Source of the DNA: Pontibacter chinhatensis
GTDB lineage: Bacteria > Bacteroidota > Bacteroidia > Cytophagales > Hymenobacteraceae
DNA length: 64,000 nucleotides
Direction: 5' to 3'
Assembly: GCF_900113285.1 (NCBI RefSeq)
Contig: NZ_FOOT01000002.1
Span: forward strand, 496,001-560,000
Position 1 is the first letter of the stretch. Each line of letters opens with the position of its first letter. The translations under genes and the position numbers were made by a program. The notes under the pieces are model-generated. The model ran no database searches, was not told the DNA's origin, and was given only the letters and a program-made list of their open reading frames with translations. Below are positions 24,789-34,333 of this stretch, piece by piece.

Positions 24789-26024
24789 ATGAACATATTG
24801 GAAAACTCTTTACTAGAGGAATTAGGGAAAGAAAATATGACTGGCGTGGCCTATAAGAACGTCAATCAAAAAAGAAGTATCGTTTCTTATTTTGCCAATG
24901 TAGGCAATGCTACTATTGCAGAACTGTGCAAAGAATTTACCTTAAGCGCACCCAAAGTTACGAGCCTCCTCAACGACCTTATCAGCGATGGCTTGGTACG
25001 TGACTATGGAAAGGTGGGCTCCACGGGTGGCAGAAAACCGAACTTGTATGGCCTTGCCCCTGATGCTGGCTTCTTTCTGGGGATTGATGTGAAGAACAAT
25101 TCCGTAAACATCGGTTTAACTGATCTTCAGAAGAACCTTGTAAAAATAGAGGAACATGTGCCTTACCTGCTCAATAACAGCGAGGAATCCCTCGCTGAGC
25201 TATGCAATATCATCAAAGGCTTTATAGCCGGACTCTCTATTCCCAAGTCCAAAATCTGGAGTATGGGGATTAACTTATCAGGCAGGATCAACTATGCAAC
25301 GGGCCATAGCTACAGCTTCTTTCATTTCCAGGAAGAACCTCTGAGTAGAATTCTGGAGGAGGAAATCGGTATAAAAGTATACCTGGAGAACGACTCCAGG
25401 GCTATGGCTTTTGGAGAGTACAGCAACGGCTCAGTAGATAATTATAAGCATGTATTGTTTCTGAACCTGGACCATGGGCTTGGCTCAGGCATCATCATGA
25501 ACGGACAGCTTTATTACGGCAAATCAGGCTATTCGGGTGAATTTGGCCATATGCCTGTTTTTGACAACGAAATACTTTGTCACTGTGGCAAGAAGGGGTG
25601 TCTGGAGACGGAGGCGTCGGGTTGGGCTTTGGTCAGGATGTTCAAGGAAAAAGTAGCAGAGGGATCTTCTACGTTAGTTATGCGCAACAAACATAACCTA
25701 GACGATGTGAGCTTGGAAAGCATTATTGATGCCGCTAACAACGATGATGTGCTGGCGATCGAGCTTATCGCCCAGATTGGAGAGAAGATAGGTAAAACCT
25801 TAGCAGGGCTTATCAATATATTTAACCCTGAGCTGGTTGTCTTGGGCGGGAGCATGGCCGCTACCGGGGAATATATCAGACTGCCTATCAAAAGTGCTGT
25901 AAACCGCTATTCTCTGAGCCTGGTAAATAACGATACTACTTTTCAAATTTCAAGCTTAGGGAACAGGTCAGGTGTTATAGGTGCCTGCCTGCTAGCCCGC
26001 AACCGGCAGCTTGATCTGGGATGA
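24789..26024 (+). CDS. ROK-family transcriptional repressor (NagC/Mlc/XylR type)
   Basis: This 411-residue protein has an N-terminal winged helix (about 20-85, NATIAELCKEFTLSAPKVTS, then a GGRKPNLYGL wing) and a ROK sugar-kinase-like domain. Visible motifs are LGIDVKNNSVNIGL, LNLDHGLGSGIIMNGQLYYG, GEFGHMPV and the zinc site CHCGKKGC. The phosphate-binding and catalytic pattern differs from true kinases, in keeping with a regulator that senses a free or phosphorylated sugar. It is the only transcription factor among the carbohydrate genes between the two repeats, and is therefore the probable controller of the whole set. It starts at an ATG 10 nt after CCCATAGAAG. Confidence 0.92.
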   Translation: MNILENSLLEELGKENMTGVAYKNVNQKRSIVSYFANVGNATIAELCKEFTLSAPKVTSLLNDLISDGLVRDYGKVGSTGGRKPNLYGLAPDAGFFLGIDVKNNSVNIGLTDLQKNLVKIEEHVPYLLNNSEESLAELCNIIKGFIAGLSIPKSKIWSMGINLSGRINYATGHSYSFFHFQEEPLSRILEEEIGIKVYLENDSRAMAFGEYSNGSVDNYKHVLFLNLDHGLGSGIIMNGQLYYGKSGYSGEFGHMPVFDNEILCHCGKKGCLETEASGWALVRMFKEKVAEGSSTLVMRNKHNLDDVSLESIIDAANNDDVLAIELIAQIGEKIGKTLAGLINIFNPELVVLGGSMAATGEYIRLPIKSAVNRYSLSLVNNDTTFQISSLGNRSGVIGACLLARNRQLDLG

Positions 26025-26053
26025 GCCGTTTAAATGCTCTGGCGCTTTTTACT

Positions 26054-26095
26054 AAAAATGCCTGTACCCCGACGACAAGGGATACAGGCATTTTT
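26054..26095. terminator. Bidirectional terminator between convergent genes
   Basis: AAAAATGCCTGTA (26054-26066) pairs with TACAGGCATTTTT (26083-26095). The poly-A and poly-T flanks make it work both ways. It separates the rightward ROK gene from the leftward beta-propeller gene. Confidence 0.8.
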
Positions 26096-26145
26096 ATACT
26101 GATACAAAACCGGGTCACCGCCCTTCCATGCACTTTGCCGCACAC

Positions 26146-28191
26146 CTAAGGCTCATAGCTCCATAGGTGTGTTCCTCTTCTGAAGTAGAGCTTGTTGTCT
26201 TTTCCCAATGTGAGCAAGGAGGCGTTCTTTTCCAACTTTTGAATTTCCATCGTCTCCGGATTTACCACAAACAGTTCGTCATTGGCCGTGCCGTACACCA
26301 GGCCATTCGGGTGCATTACCAGGAAAGCATCGCGCCAGACAAAGTTGTTGGCCCTCTCTTCGCTAATGAAGTATAACTCGTGCCTGGTTAGCACCTTTTT
26401 TTCTTCGATGCTGTAGGTAAATAGGGTGCCTCCCGCCACGCCCCAAAGCTTACCGTCCGGGGCAACCTTCAGGCAGGTAACCGCCTTGGCGCCAGGCACG
26501 GGCACCGTCTCAAATACTTTTTTGCCGGTGGTAGCGTCCCACACAAATAGTTTTCCTTCCTGCTCCGTCGGGTGTGCCCCGATGCCTCCCCAAACCGAGG
26601 TGCCACCGAAAACCATGTTTTTCTGATGGCAAAGCGCCACGATCGATTGGTTCTCCATCACCGCTTTGTGATCTACAAGTTTATCTGATTGAGGATCGTA
26701 CTCCAGCAGGGAGCCGCCTAACAGGCCATATTCCGGTACCATTCCAAAGAACATAGTTCCCTTGGCATCAGCGCTTGTAATAGCGAAAGGTCGGCTCTGC
26801 CCTTGTACCTGCTGAATCAGCCGGGGATTCTGTTGCGCCATGTCCCATGGTTTTTGGGTGTCATACACATAAAGCCGCCCATGAGGATACACTCCAAAGA
26901 AAATACGGGAGCCCTGAACAGCCATGCCTTCTGTTTGGTGCAAGCCTTTTAGCGTTACTGTTTTGCCGGTGGCCGGATCAAACACCCCGTGGCCTCCGGC
27001 CACATAGCCGGCGGTCCAGATACGGCCATCCGGCCCGCTCATAATAGACTGGATCGGAATGGGCAGCTCCGGCACATCGAGCTTTGCCACCGTAGACTTT
27101 CCTGTGGCAGGATTATACTTGACAACCTCCTTTCCTGAGGTGATCATCGACAGTCCTTCGCCCTTTGACCAGTTCATGGTAATGGCACCGGACGTGGCCA
27201 TCACTTCTTTCGCCTGCTCCGCTGGTTTAGCCAGGTTAAGGGTGTGCAGTTTGCCATTTGAAGTATAATACATCAGCCTTTTATCCGGCGAAAGCGAGGC
27301 AGAGCGCACATCCAGGTTGCCTAGCACTTGCTCTACTTTTTTGGTCTTCAGGTTAATGACCAGGCTCTTGTTCTCTCCTCCACTGGTAATCAAGGCTAGC
27401 AGCCGGTCGCCCCCTTTCATGCCGGGCAGCAGGCTCATGTTGTACACAAACTCATGGCTCTTGAACTCCTGAGGCAGGAACTCAGTCTTTTCGCCTGTTC
27501 TGGGATCCAACTCAACCAGATGGGCATGCGACCCAACGCCAGCATAAATTTTACCTGTTTTCTCATGGTATACCAGGCTCCGCACATACTTTTCGCCCTC
27601 TACCAACGGCCCCTTTCCCACATCGCTGAAGCCATCTTTAGGATGGTAGCGGAACACCCTGCATCCTGGGTAGGATGCCCCGAATATCTCTCCGTCTTTA
27701 CCGGCTGCTAAGTCCCACAGGTAGGTTTCGCCCGGCAAAGTATACCCCAGGTTTTCAATCTGCTGGGTACCGGGACGGTGTTTAAACAGGTAACCGCTGG
27801 CGCTGGGCACATACAACCAGCCATCCGAAGAAACAGCCAGGTCCCAGACACCATCGGTTTTTTCCAGTGGCAGGTCTACCACCAACTTGTTGGTCTGCAC
27901 GTCATACCCTAGCAAATGCGCCGGCTCCCCGCGCACTACGGTATAGGCCATTTCACGTCCCCGGTCGTCTTTGGCAAACACACTTCCCTGAATGGCGGCG
28001 GCTCCTACCTGAGGGCCCAGATCTGTGAACTTCCCGGCACCAGCAGTGGCTCTGGCTGCTGCATCTTTGGGTAAGACGCTCTTTCCCTCCCGAGGCGCTG
28101 CGGCTGTTTGGGCTGTTTGCTTTGTCTGTCCCCAACCTGGTAAGCTACAGAGCACAAGCCCTAGGCTGCATAAGAGTATATGTTTCTTCAT
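26146..28191 (-). CDS. Secreted beta-propeller protein, paralogue 1 of 3 (function unknown)
   Basis: This 681-residue exported protein has a signal peptide (about 1-22, ending GWGQ), a low-complexity Ala/Thr linker (23-52), then repeated propeller blades with D-G-x-[IL]-[WY] turns. It shares with paralogues at 35446 and 55920 the blocks RGEPAHLLGYD, AGKDGEIFG and YPGCRVFRYHPKDGF. Residues conserved in all three (PAH, YPGCR, YHPKDGF) could line a binding or catalytic face. Several polysaccharide-lyase and lactonase families are propellers, but I cannot assign this one to any. It lies 179 nt downstream of SusD and may be the third gene of that operon. Confidence 0.85.
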   Translation of the reverse strand: MKKHILLCSLGLVLCSLPGWGQTKQTAQTAAAPREGKSVLPKDAAARATAGAGKFTDLGPQVGAAAIQGSVFAKDDRGREMAYTVVRGEPAHLLGYDVQTNKLVVDLPLEKTDGVWDLAVSSDGWLYVPSASGYLFKHRPGTQQIENLGYTLPGETYLWDLAAGKDGEIFGASYPGCRVFRYHPKDGFSDVGKGPLVEGEKYVRSLVYHEKTGKIYAGVGSHAHLVELDPRTGEKTEFLPQEFKSHEFVYNMSLLPGMKGGDRLLALITSGGENKSLVINLKTKKVEQVLGNLDVRSASLSPDKRLMYYTSNGKLHTLNLAKPAEQAKEVMATSGAITMNWSKGEGLSMITSGKEVVKYNPATGKSTVAKLDVPELPIPIQSIMSGPDGRIWTAGYVAGGHGVFDPATGKTVTLKGLHQTEGMAVQGSRIFFGVYPHGRLYVYDTQKPWDMAQQNPRLIQQVQGQSRPFAITSADAKGTMFFGMVPEYGLLGGSLLEYDPQSDKLVDHKAVMENQSIVALCHQKNMVFGGTSVWGGIGAHPTEQEGKLFVWDATTGKKVFETVPVPGAKAVTCLKVAPDGKLWGVAGGTLFTYSIEEKKVLTRHELYFISEERANNFVWRDAFLVMHPNGLVYGTANDELFVVNPETMEIQKLEKNASLLTLGKDNKLYFRRGTHLWSYEP

Positions 28192-28370
28192 ACCTATAAT
28201 CTTAAGTTTGATATTATGCTTACCCCAGGCAGGATGAACCAGTGTAAAGTATACTTCAGTTTACCTGGGTAAGTACCTTTAAAAAGGATTTCCTGCCCTG
28301 GAAGTAGTAGCCCCGCAGACCACACCAACAAGGCAGGAATCCTTCATCAATGAAGCTTTACGTTGCTCAA

Positions 28371-29849
28371 TTAGTACCCCGGGTTCTGCGTCAATACACC
28401 TGGTGCTGACTGATCAATCTGGCGCTGCGGAATCGGGAAGTTCTTCAAGTGTTCTTTCGGGGAAAGGCTTACGGACAGGGCTGTCTGCGTATTGTTGTTA
28501 AACCCTCTCTCTTCCCGAGTCAGGCTCATGTATCTGCCTGTGCGCACCAAATCGAACCAGCGCTCATTCTCATAGGCAAACTCCAACTGGCGCTCCAGCA
28601 AGAGCTTATCGTAGAAAGCCTCCTTGCTCGAAATATCAGCCAGCGTGTAGTTATTGGCTGTACTTCCAAACGCCCGCTCCCGCACCTTGTTTAGCTGCAC
28701 AAGTGCCTGGTCCGGCTGCCCCAACTCATACAACGTCTCGGCATAGAGCAACACCACATCGGCAAAACGAATCACCGGCAAATCTAACCCCGAAGCACCA
28801 TAGGTATGGGGTACCGCATACTTGTTTACATAAGGATACCAGATGGGCGGATTGTTCGGGGTAGAAGGAGGCGTCCAAAACTCCTTTATCGTGGCATTCT
28901 TACGGGTGTCTCCCTCTTGGTACTGCTTGTGCAGGCTCCAGGAAGGCAGCGCCACTTCACCGCCACGAGACACCACCCCAATGGCACCACTGTTCGGGAT
29001 AAATGCTGTGGACAAGGCATGGCCGTTCGTACCATCCACGTACCTGATGCTGAAGATCGTCTCTTGGTTGTCCTCAGTTTCCAGCTTCCAAAGCGAGGCA
29101 AAGTCGTTTACCAAACCATACCCGGGGTAATCGTTCAGAAACTGCTCCAGGTAAGTTTTAGCGTTATTCCAGTCTTTCTGGTAAACGTATACTTTGGCCA
29201 GCAGCGCTACTGCCGCCGCTTTGGTGGCCCTTCCCTTGGCAATATTGGCCTGTAAAGGAAGCTTTGTAATCGCCTCTTTCAGGTCTTCTTCAATCAGGTC
29301 GTAGATCTCGCTCTCCGGGGCTCTAACAATTGTTCTCGATTCCTCAATTTTGGAGATGGTGGCCGTCACTTTTGGCACGTCTCCGAAGGCCCGCACCAGG
29401 TCAAAGTAGAACAGGGCCCGCATGAATTTGGCCTCCCCTATCAGCTGGTCTTTCTGCCCATTGGCGTAATTGAGTGGCTTTTCGATGTTGCCGAGCACGG
29501 CGTTGGCCCGGAAGATGCCGTTGTAGGAGTTTTCCCAGTAGTTGGCCACCTGCGGGTTATCGGGCGTAAAGGCCAGCAGGTCCGCCTCGTTTGCCCCGGC
29601 CACGGCCGTGTTGTTCGACATATACAGGTTGTCGCTAGGCATTTCCAGTATCAGGTAATCATTGGGCTTGCGGACCTGCAGACGGTTGTACACACCCAGC
29701 ATGGCCAGGTCCAGGTCCTTGGCATTGTTAAAGGCATTCACCTCCGTCAGGGCCGAAGGGGGCGTCATTTCCAGTAACTCGTCGTGGCAACTGCTCAGGG
29801 CAAGGGCCAGGCACAGGGCGGCTACAGAAGTATAAATTGTTCTTTTCAT
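28371..29849 (-). CDS. SusD/RagB-family lipoprotein (island pair 1)
   Basis: This 492-residue protein has a lipobox LSSC (about residues 17-20), then the SusD N-terminus HDELLEMTPPSALTEVNAF, helices such as AKFMRALFYFDLVRAFGDVP and AVALLAKVYVYQKDWNNAKT, and the C-terminal LLYAETLYELGQPDQALVQLNKVRERAF and LLLERQLEFAYENERWFDLVR segments. It binds the glycan at the cell surface for the SusC encoded 17 nt upstream. The length is typical. The ligand is unknown. Confidence 0.96.
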   Translation of the reverse strand: MKRTIYTSVAALCLALALSSCHDELLEMTPPSALTEVNAFNNAKDLDLAMLGVYNRLQVRKPNDYLILEMPSDNLYMSNNTAVAGANEADLLAFTPDNPQVANYWENSYNGIFRANAVLGNIEKPLNYANGQKDQLIGEAKFMRALFYFDLVRAFGDVPKVTATISKIEESRTIVRAPESEIYDLIEEDLKEAITKLPLQANIAKGRATKAAAVALLAKVYVYQKDWNNAKTYLEQFLNDYPGYGLVNDFASLWKLETEDNQETIFSIRYVDGTNGHALSTAFIPNSGAIGVVSRGGEVALPSWSLHKQYQEGDTRKNATIKEFWTPPSTPNNPPIWYPYVNKYAVPHTYGASGLDLPVIRFADVVLLYAETLYELGQPDQALVQLNKVRERAFGSTANNYTLADISSKEAFYDKLLLERQLEFAYENERWFDLVRTGRYMSLTREERGFNNNTQTALSVSLSPKEHLKNFPIPQRQIDQSAPGVLTQNPGY

Positions 29850-29866
29850 TTCGCTTCAGGAAGAAA

Positions 29867-32800
29867 TTAAAAACTCAGGTTCACACCAAACGTCACGACA
29901 CGGTTCACCGGCTCAGAGCCGTTGTTAAAGCCAGGGCGGCTGTTCACTCCTCCGATCTCACCAGCGGTAAAGCCCTCCGGGTTATAGCCGTGGAAGCCCT
30001 TCTTGGTCAGCATCAGCAGGTTGCTCACAGAAGTATAAAGGCGGAGGTTATTCATGCGCAGCTTGTCGGTGATGGAGCTAGGCAGCGTGTAGCCCAAGTT
30101 CAGGTTGCGGATAGTCAGGAAGGAAGCATCCTCGATGTACACGTCAGCAGAGGTCTGGTAAGTGAGCATACTGAGCGCACTGGCGGGCATCTTGCCGTCT
30201 CCCGGCTCCGCCTCAGACCACCACTGGGTCTCCACCAGTGAGCGGCGCATGGCCCCGGCCAGGGCACCCTGGTAGTACTCATTCTCGAAGTTATACATCT
30301 TGGCACCCAAGGAGGCTTGCATGGCAATGCTCAGGTCAAAGTTTTTCCAGGCAAAGTTGTTCACCATGCCCAGGATCATCTTGGGCTGGAAGTTGCCAAG
30401 TATAACCCTGTCCTCCGGCGTGATTTCCCCGTCGCCGTCTACATCCGCAAACTTCGTGTTTCCAGGCTTGGAACCGGCTCTAATGGGTGAGTTGGCCACG
30501 TCCTCTGCGTTCTGCAGCACCCCGATAGCCCTGTAGCCATAGTAGGAGAACATGGGCTCCCCAACTTTGAGGATCCAGCTCATGCCATAGGTATCGGTGA
30601 AGATTCTTTCATCTACCCCGCCCAGGCTCACAACCTCGTTTTTGTTACGGGCCAGGTTAAAGTCGGTCTCCCAGGTAAAGGCACCTACCAGGTTCTTGGT
30701 GCTGAGTTCCACTTCAAAGCCATGATTTTTGATCTCGCCGATGTTCGAGATCGCATCGTTGAAGCCCGTGATGCCCGGGATACCTACAAAGTATAACAGG
30801 TCGGTGGTACGCTTGTCGTAATAGTCCACCACCAGGTTGAGGCGGTTATCGAATAGGCCCAGCTCTACACCCACGTCATAGCTGTTGGTTCTCTCCCACT
30901 TGAGTTCCGGGTTGCCGAAAGAGACCTGTGCCTGCCCTTTGGCTAGTTGGTTGTTTGGCGAGTAATTCACACTGCCCACGCGGCCCAGGTAGTCAAAGTC
31001 GCCGATGTTGAAGTTACCAGTGGCGCCGTAGCTCGCACGCAGCTTCAGGTTGCTGATGGCCGGAATGGCATCCATGAAGTTCTCCTCCGAAACCCTCCAG
31101 GCCACCGAAGCCGACGGGAAGTAACCCCACTTGTTGTTCGGGCCAAAGCGCGAGCTGCCATCTGTTCGGATCGAGCCGGAGAACAGGTACTTGTCTTTGA
31201 AGCCATACTGCAGACGGGTGAAATAGGACACCAGACCCCACTGTGATTTGGAGGTACTGGTGGCACCGGCGTTCACGATAGCGTTGTTCAGTGTTTCGAT
31301 GATGTCGTTGTTATAGCTGCCCGCTACCGCCCCGATGGTGGCAAAGCGGTTCGTATACTTCTGGTAGGAAGCACCGGCTATACCGCTCAGGGAATGGACA
31401 TCCCGGAAGGTTTTGTCGTAGCTAAGCACATTCTCGTTTACCAAGTTGATGTTACGCGCATCGGCAGAGGAACCTGAGGATACCCCCGCGTTCGAGGCAT
31501 AGGAAGCCTGGAAATTTTCGGCAGTGTTGTAAGAGATGTTGGTACCTACCGACGACTTAAAGTTCAGCCCCTCCAGCAGCTTTAAGCCTACATAGGCCTC
31601 GCCAATGTTATTCATCGTGGTGGAGTAATAAGAGGAGCCGTTCAGGATGGCCAGCGGGTTCACACCACCCGTTACCACTACGCCCCAGTAATCACGCGCT
31701 TTCGGGTAGGTGCCATCCGGGTTTTGCTTGGCTACAAACGGCGGGTATTTCACCAGCGGGTTGATATCCAGCGGCGAGTAGCGGCGGTTGGAGAAGCTTG
31801 GGTTGATGTTAAAGCCCACGTTCACAGCTGAGTTCACCTTTACATCCACGTTGGCACGCACCGAGTAATTTTTGTACCAGGTGTTGAGCAAAGTCCCCTG
31901 CTCGTTCTTGTAGCCACCGGACACGTAGTATTTCACGTTATCCGTGCCGCCGCTCACCGAAAGGTTGTAGTTCTGCATCGGGGCGGTGCGCAGCACTTCG
32001 TCCTGCCAGTTGATGTTGTTTTCTTTGATAGCCGGGTGCACCTGGTACTGTGCCGGACGGCGGTCATCGCCCCAAACCGGGATAGAAGGGTCTCCACCGG
32101 CCCACACAAACTCGCGGTTCTGGTAGCGCACCACGTAGTCATAGTATTCCTGGCCTGAGATCCAATCGTCGTGCCCCATGGCCTTGGAGAAGCCGGTGTA
32201 GGCGTTGAAGTTGAGCTTCGGCTTGCCTGATCTTCCTTTTTTGGTAGTCACGATGATTACACCGCCCGCACCCCTGGAACCGTAGATGGCCGCTGAAGAA
32301 GCATCTTTCAGCACCTCAATCGACTCCACGTCGTTCATGTTGATGCTCTCCAGATTACCGCCCGGAAACCCATCAATCACCACCAGCGGATCGTTACCGG
32401 CACTAATGGAACCTGCCCCACGCACGCGGATAATCGGCGCTGCGCCCGGAATGCTGCGGTTCTGGGTAATATTCACACCGGCCAATCGGCCAGCCAGCGC
32501 CGCCTCAGGCCGCCCTGCCGGAATCTGGTCCAGTTTGGTGTTCTCGACCTTGGTAACAGCGGCCGTAACGGAGCTCTTCTTCACGGTGCCATAGCCAATC
32601 ACCACCACTTCCTCCAGCGCTTTGGCGTCATCGGCCAGCGTGACGTTGATGGTTCCAGGACCATTGACTGGCACCTCCTGGGTAACCATCCCTATAAAGG
32701 AAAAAACCAGTGTGCCAGGCTTATCCGGAACGCTCAACGTATAGTTACCCCCGGCATCGGTGGAAGTGCCCAGGGAGGTTCCTTTCAGCACCACGGTTAC

Positions 32801-32977
32801 ACCCGGAAGGGCCTCCCCATTCGAGGAAACAACCTTGCCGGACATCACCCATTCCGGAAGTATAATTTCTGGGCTCAGTATGGTTTCTGTGTCCCGACTG
32901 TGCGCAGCAGAGGCAGAGAAACAGAGGAATAAGATGGCAAACCCCTTTCGCCACCGCTGGGTAAACGTTTTTCTCAT
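29867..32977 (-). CDS. SusC/RagA-family TonB-linked receptor (island pair 1)
   Basis: This 1036-residue protein has a signal peptide (about 1-28), a carboxypeptidase-regulatory-like domain (about 43-118, SGKVVSSNGEALPGVTVVLK), the segment LEEVVVIGYGTVKKSS (about 121-136), a plug with VVIDGFPGGNLESI and VEVLKDASSAAIYGSRGAGG-type motifs, and a barrel ending RVVTFGVNLSF. It is an outer-membrane importer partnered with the downstream SusD. Upstream is a 541-nt gap with a 13-bp palindrome and an AT-rich patch, the likely control region for this operon. Confidence 0.97.
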   Translation of the reverse strand: MRKTFTQRWRKGFAILFLCFSASAAHSRDTETILSPEIILPEWVMSGKVVSSNGEALPGVTVVLKGTSLGTSTDAGGNYTLSVPDKPGTLVFSFIGMVTQEVPVNGPGTINVTLADDAKALEEVVVIGYGTVKKSSVTAAVTKVENTKLDQIPAGRPEAALAGRLAGVNITQNRSIPGAAPIIRVRGAGSISAGNDPLVVIDGFPGGNLESINMNDVESIEVLKDASSAAIYGSRGAGGVIIVTTKKGRSGKPKLNFNAYTGFSKAMGHDDWISGQEYYDYVVRYQNREFVWAGGDPSIPVWGDDRRPAQYQVHPAIKENNINWQDEVLRTAPMQNYNLSVSGGTDNVKYYVSGGYKNEQGTLLNTWYKNYSVRANVDVKVNSAVNVGFNINPSFSNRRYSPLDINPLVKYPPFVAKQNPDGTYPKARDYWGVVVTGGVNPLAILNGSSYYSTTMNNIGEAYVGLKLLEGLNFKSSVGTNISYNTAENFQASYASNAGVSSGSSADARNINLVNENVLSYDKTFRDVHSLSGIAGASYQKYTNRFATIGAVAGSYNNDIIETLNNAIVNAGATSTSKSQWGLVSYFTRLQYGFKDKYLFSGSIRTDGSSRFGPNNKWGYFPSASVAWRVSEENFMDAIPAISNLKLRASYGATGNFNIGDFDYLGRVGSVNYSPNNQLAKGQAQVSFGNPELKWERTNSYDVGVELGLFDNRLNLVVDYYDKRTTDLLYFVGIPGITGFNDAISNIGEIKNHGFEVELSTKNLVGAFTWETDFNLARNKNEVVSLGGVDERIFTDTYGMSWILKVGEPMFSYYGYRAIGVLQNAEDVANSPIRAGSKPGNTKFADVDGDGEITPEDRVILGNFQPKMILGMVNNFAWKNFDLSIAMQASLGAKMYNFENEYYQGALAGAMRRSLVETQWWSEAEPGDGKMPASALSMLTYQTSADVYIEDASFLTIRNLNLGYTLPSSITDKLRMNNLRLYTSVSNLLMLTKKGFHGYNPEGFTAGEIGGVNSRPGFNNGSEPVNRVVTFGVNLSF

Positions 32978-33050
32978 ATTCAGGCAATTATTAAGAGTTG
33001 ATGTTTATCTTGAAAAGACAATAATCCATAATGCCTCAAGAATAGAAAAC

Positions 33051-33063
33051 GACTACAGTAGTC
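33051..33063. promoter_or_regulatory. 13-bp palindrome upstream of island susC 1, in the 32978-33518 gap
   Basis: GACTAC-A-GTAGTC is a perfect 6-bp inverted repeat 74 nt upstream of the SusC start codon, a plausible operator position. The same 541-nt gap also contains an AT-rich patch (about 33400-33515) resembling those at 24.65, 51.95 and 55.65 kb. No gene is supported in the gap. Confidence 0.25.
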
Positions 33064-33518
33064 TCACCCAACCACACTTTTCCTTGTTTCTTCTATCTTG
33101 GTATTTGCCCAGGCTTATACCTGTAGGCAGCCATCTTTGGAGCATAAATACAGGGCTGCCTCTGCATCATGTAAGAAAGGGCTAATGCCCCTAAGCAGAC
33201 TTCAAACACATCAGATTAACGCGTTTTACGCTAAAGGCTCAGCCAGCATAAACACCGCGTATACCCCGCTCTTCCTCCCCGATCCCATTGAAATTATATA
33301 GGCTACCAAGTATAACCACGGCCCTGAGCTATATTGTTAGGTTCCGTTAATAATACAGGGGGGTGCCTTTACCGCCAGATGTGGTTTATCTTATTTTTAT
33401 TCAACTTTAGGCTAATATACGAAATAAGTTATTAATTGAATTTTATTAACAAATTATTTAATCAATAGAATTTGTATTTCTTTATTTCATGATTGAAGAA
33501 AGCCAACTAATTAAAAAA

Positions 33519-34247
33519 TTACGGCTGTCCTCTGTTGATCATGCTGCTCAGAAGCGCCGGATAAGTATTGCCTTGCGCTGTGCCGGCTCCTGCCATGTAG
33601 CTACCGTAGGTCATACTATCCCCAAAGCAGACAAGCTTCTTTTTACCTTTTAAAAGCTTTTTCTCCTGCAGATAAGTATAAATGGTTTCGGCCATTAGCT
33701 CATACCCTTCTTTCGTGGGATGAATCCCGTCGGGCTTGCCCAGATTCTTCTCGTTGATAAGCAGTGAATGCTCTTCCCGATTTGGCGATCCGGTTGCTTT
33801 GAAAATTGTATTCAGGTCTATGAAGTGTAGTTTGTTTTCTTCGGCAAGTGCTCTGACGATCGTCCCAGCTTTCTCTAGCTTCACATTCAGGTCTTCGGAG
33901 TAGAGCCGGCGGTCGTGCCGCCCGAGCACATACCCGGTATCCACCGGTGGCGGTGCCAGCAGTATGAGTTCGGCCCCCCGGGCCTTTATTTTCCGGATAA
34001 GGGTCAGGTAATTCTCCTTGTACTCCTCGTAATCTACCAACTTGTGAGAGTTGACCATGTCGTTAGTGCCGACCATCATAATGACCAAATCCGGCTGTTC
34101 GGCCAGCACATCCTGCTCTACCCGCTGTAGCAGATCCCGGCTGTTATGCCCGGGCACGCCTTTGTTAAGTATAATGCATTGCGTAGAGGCAATACCCGGC
34201 AGAGTAGTTAAAAAGAGCAACAGGACGATATACTTTAGCTGACTCAT
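33519..34247 (-). CDS. Circularly permuted secreted SGNH/GDSL hydrolase
   Basis: This 242-residue protein has a signal peptide (about 1-22). All SGNH blocks are present but in rotated order. It starts with block II (NKGVPGHNS, 28-36), then block III GTND (60-63) and block V DGIHPT with the Asp-His pair (D173, H176). Only at the C-terminus comes block I, CFGDSMTYG with nucleophile S211, followed by GAGTAQGNTYP and the end INRGQP. In ordinary members block I is N-terminal, as in the gene at 5751. No second GDS motif exists near the N-terminus. The likely role is removal of acyl groups from a carbohydrate in the periplasm. It is the last gene of the 12-gene operon. Confidence 0.88.
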   Translation of the reverse strand: MSQLKYIVLLLFLTTLPGIASTQCIILNKGVPGHNSRDLLQRVEQDVLAEQPDLVIMMVGTNDMVNSHKLVDYEEYKENYLTLIRKIKARGAELILLAPPPVDTGYVLGRHDRRLYSEDLNVKLEKAGTIVRALAEENKLHFIDLNTIFKATGSPNREEHSLLINEKNLGKPDGIHPTKEGYELMAETIYTYLQEKKLLKGKKKLVCFGDSMTYGSYMAGAGTAQGNTYPALLSSMINRGQP

Positions 34248-34333
34248 ACTGTGAGTTTTAAAACCGGTTTAGATGTTCTGGATAGTGGCAAGGCTGGTGG
34301 AATTTGACATGAGTTATTATATTATTATACTTG

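Noticed and set aside
33519..34247. Frameshift or misassembly as the reason for rotated SGNH motifs
   Set aside because: The frame is continuous from signal peptide to stop, each motif occurs once, and the ends match the expected permutation point, so a true permutation is simpler.
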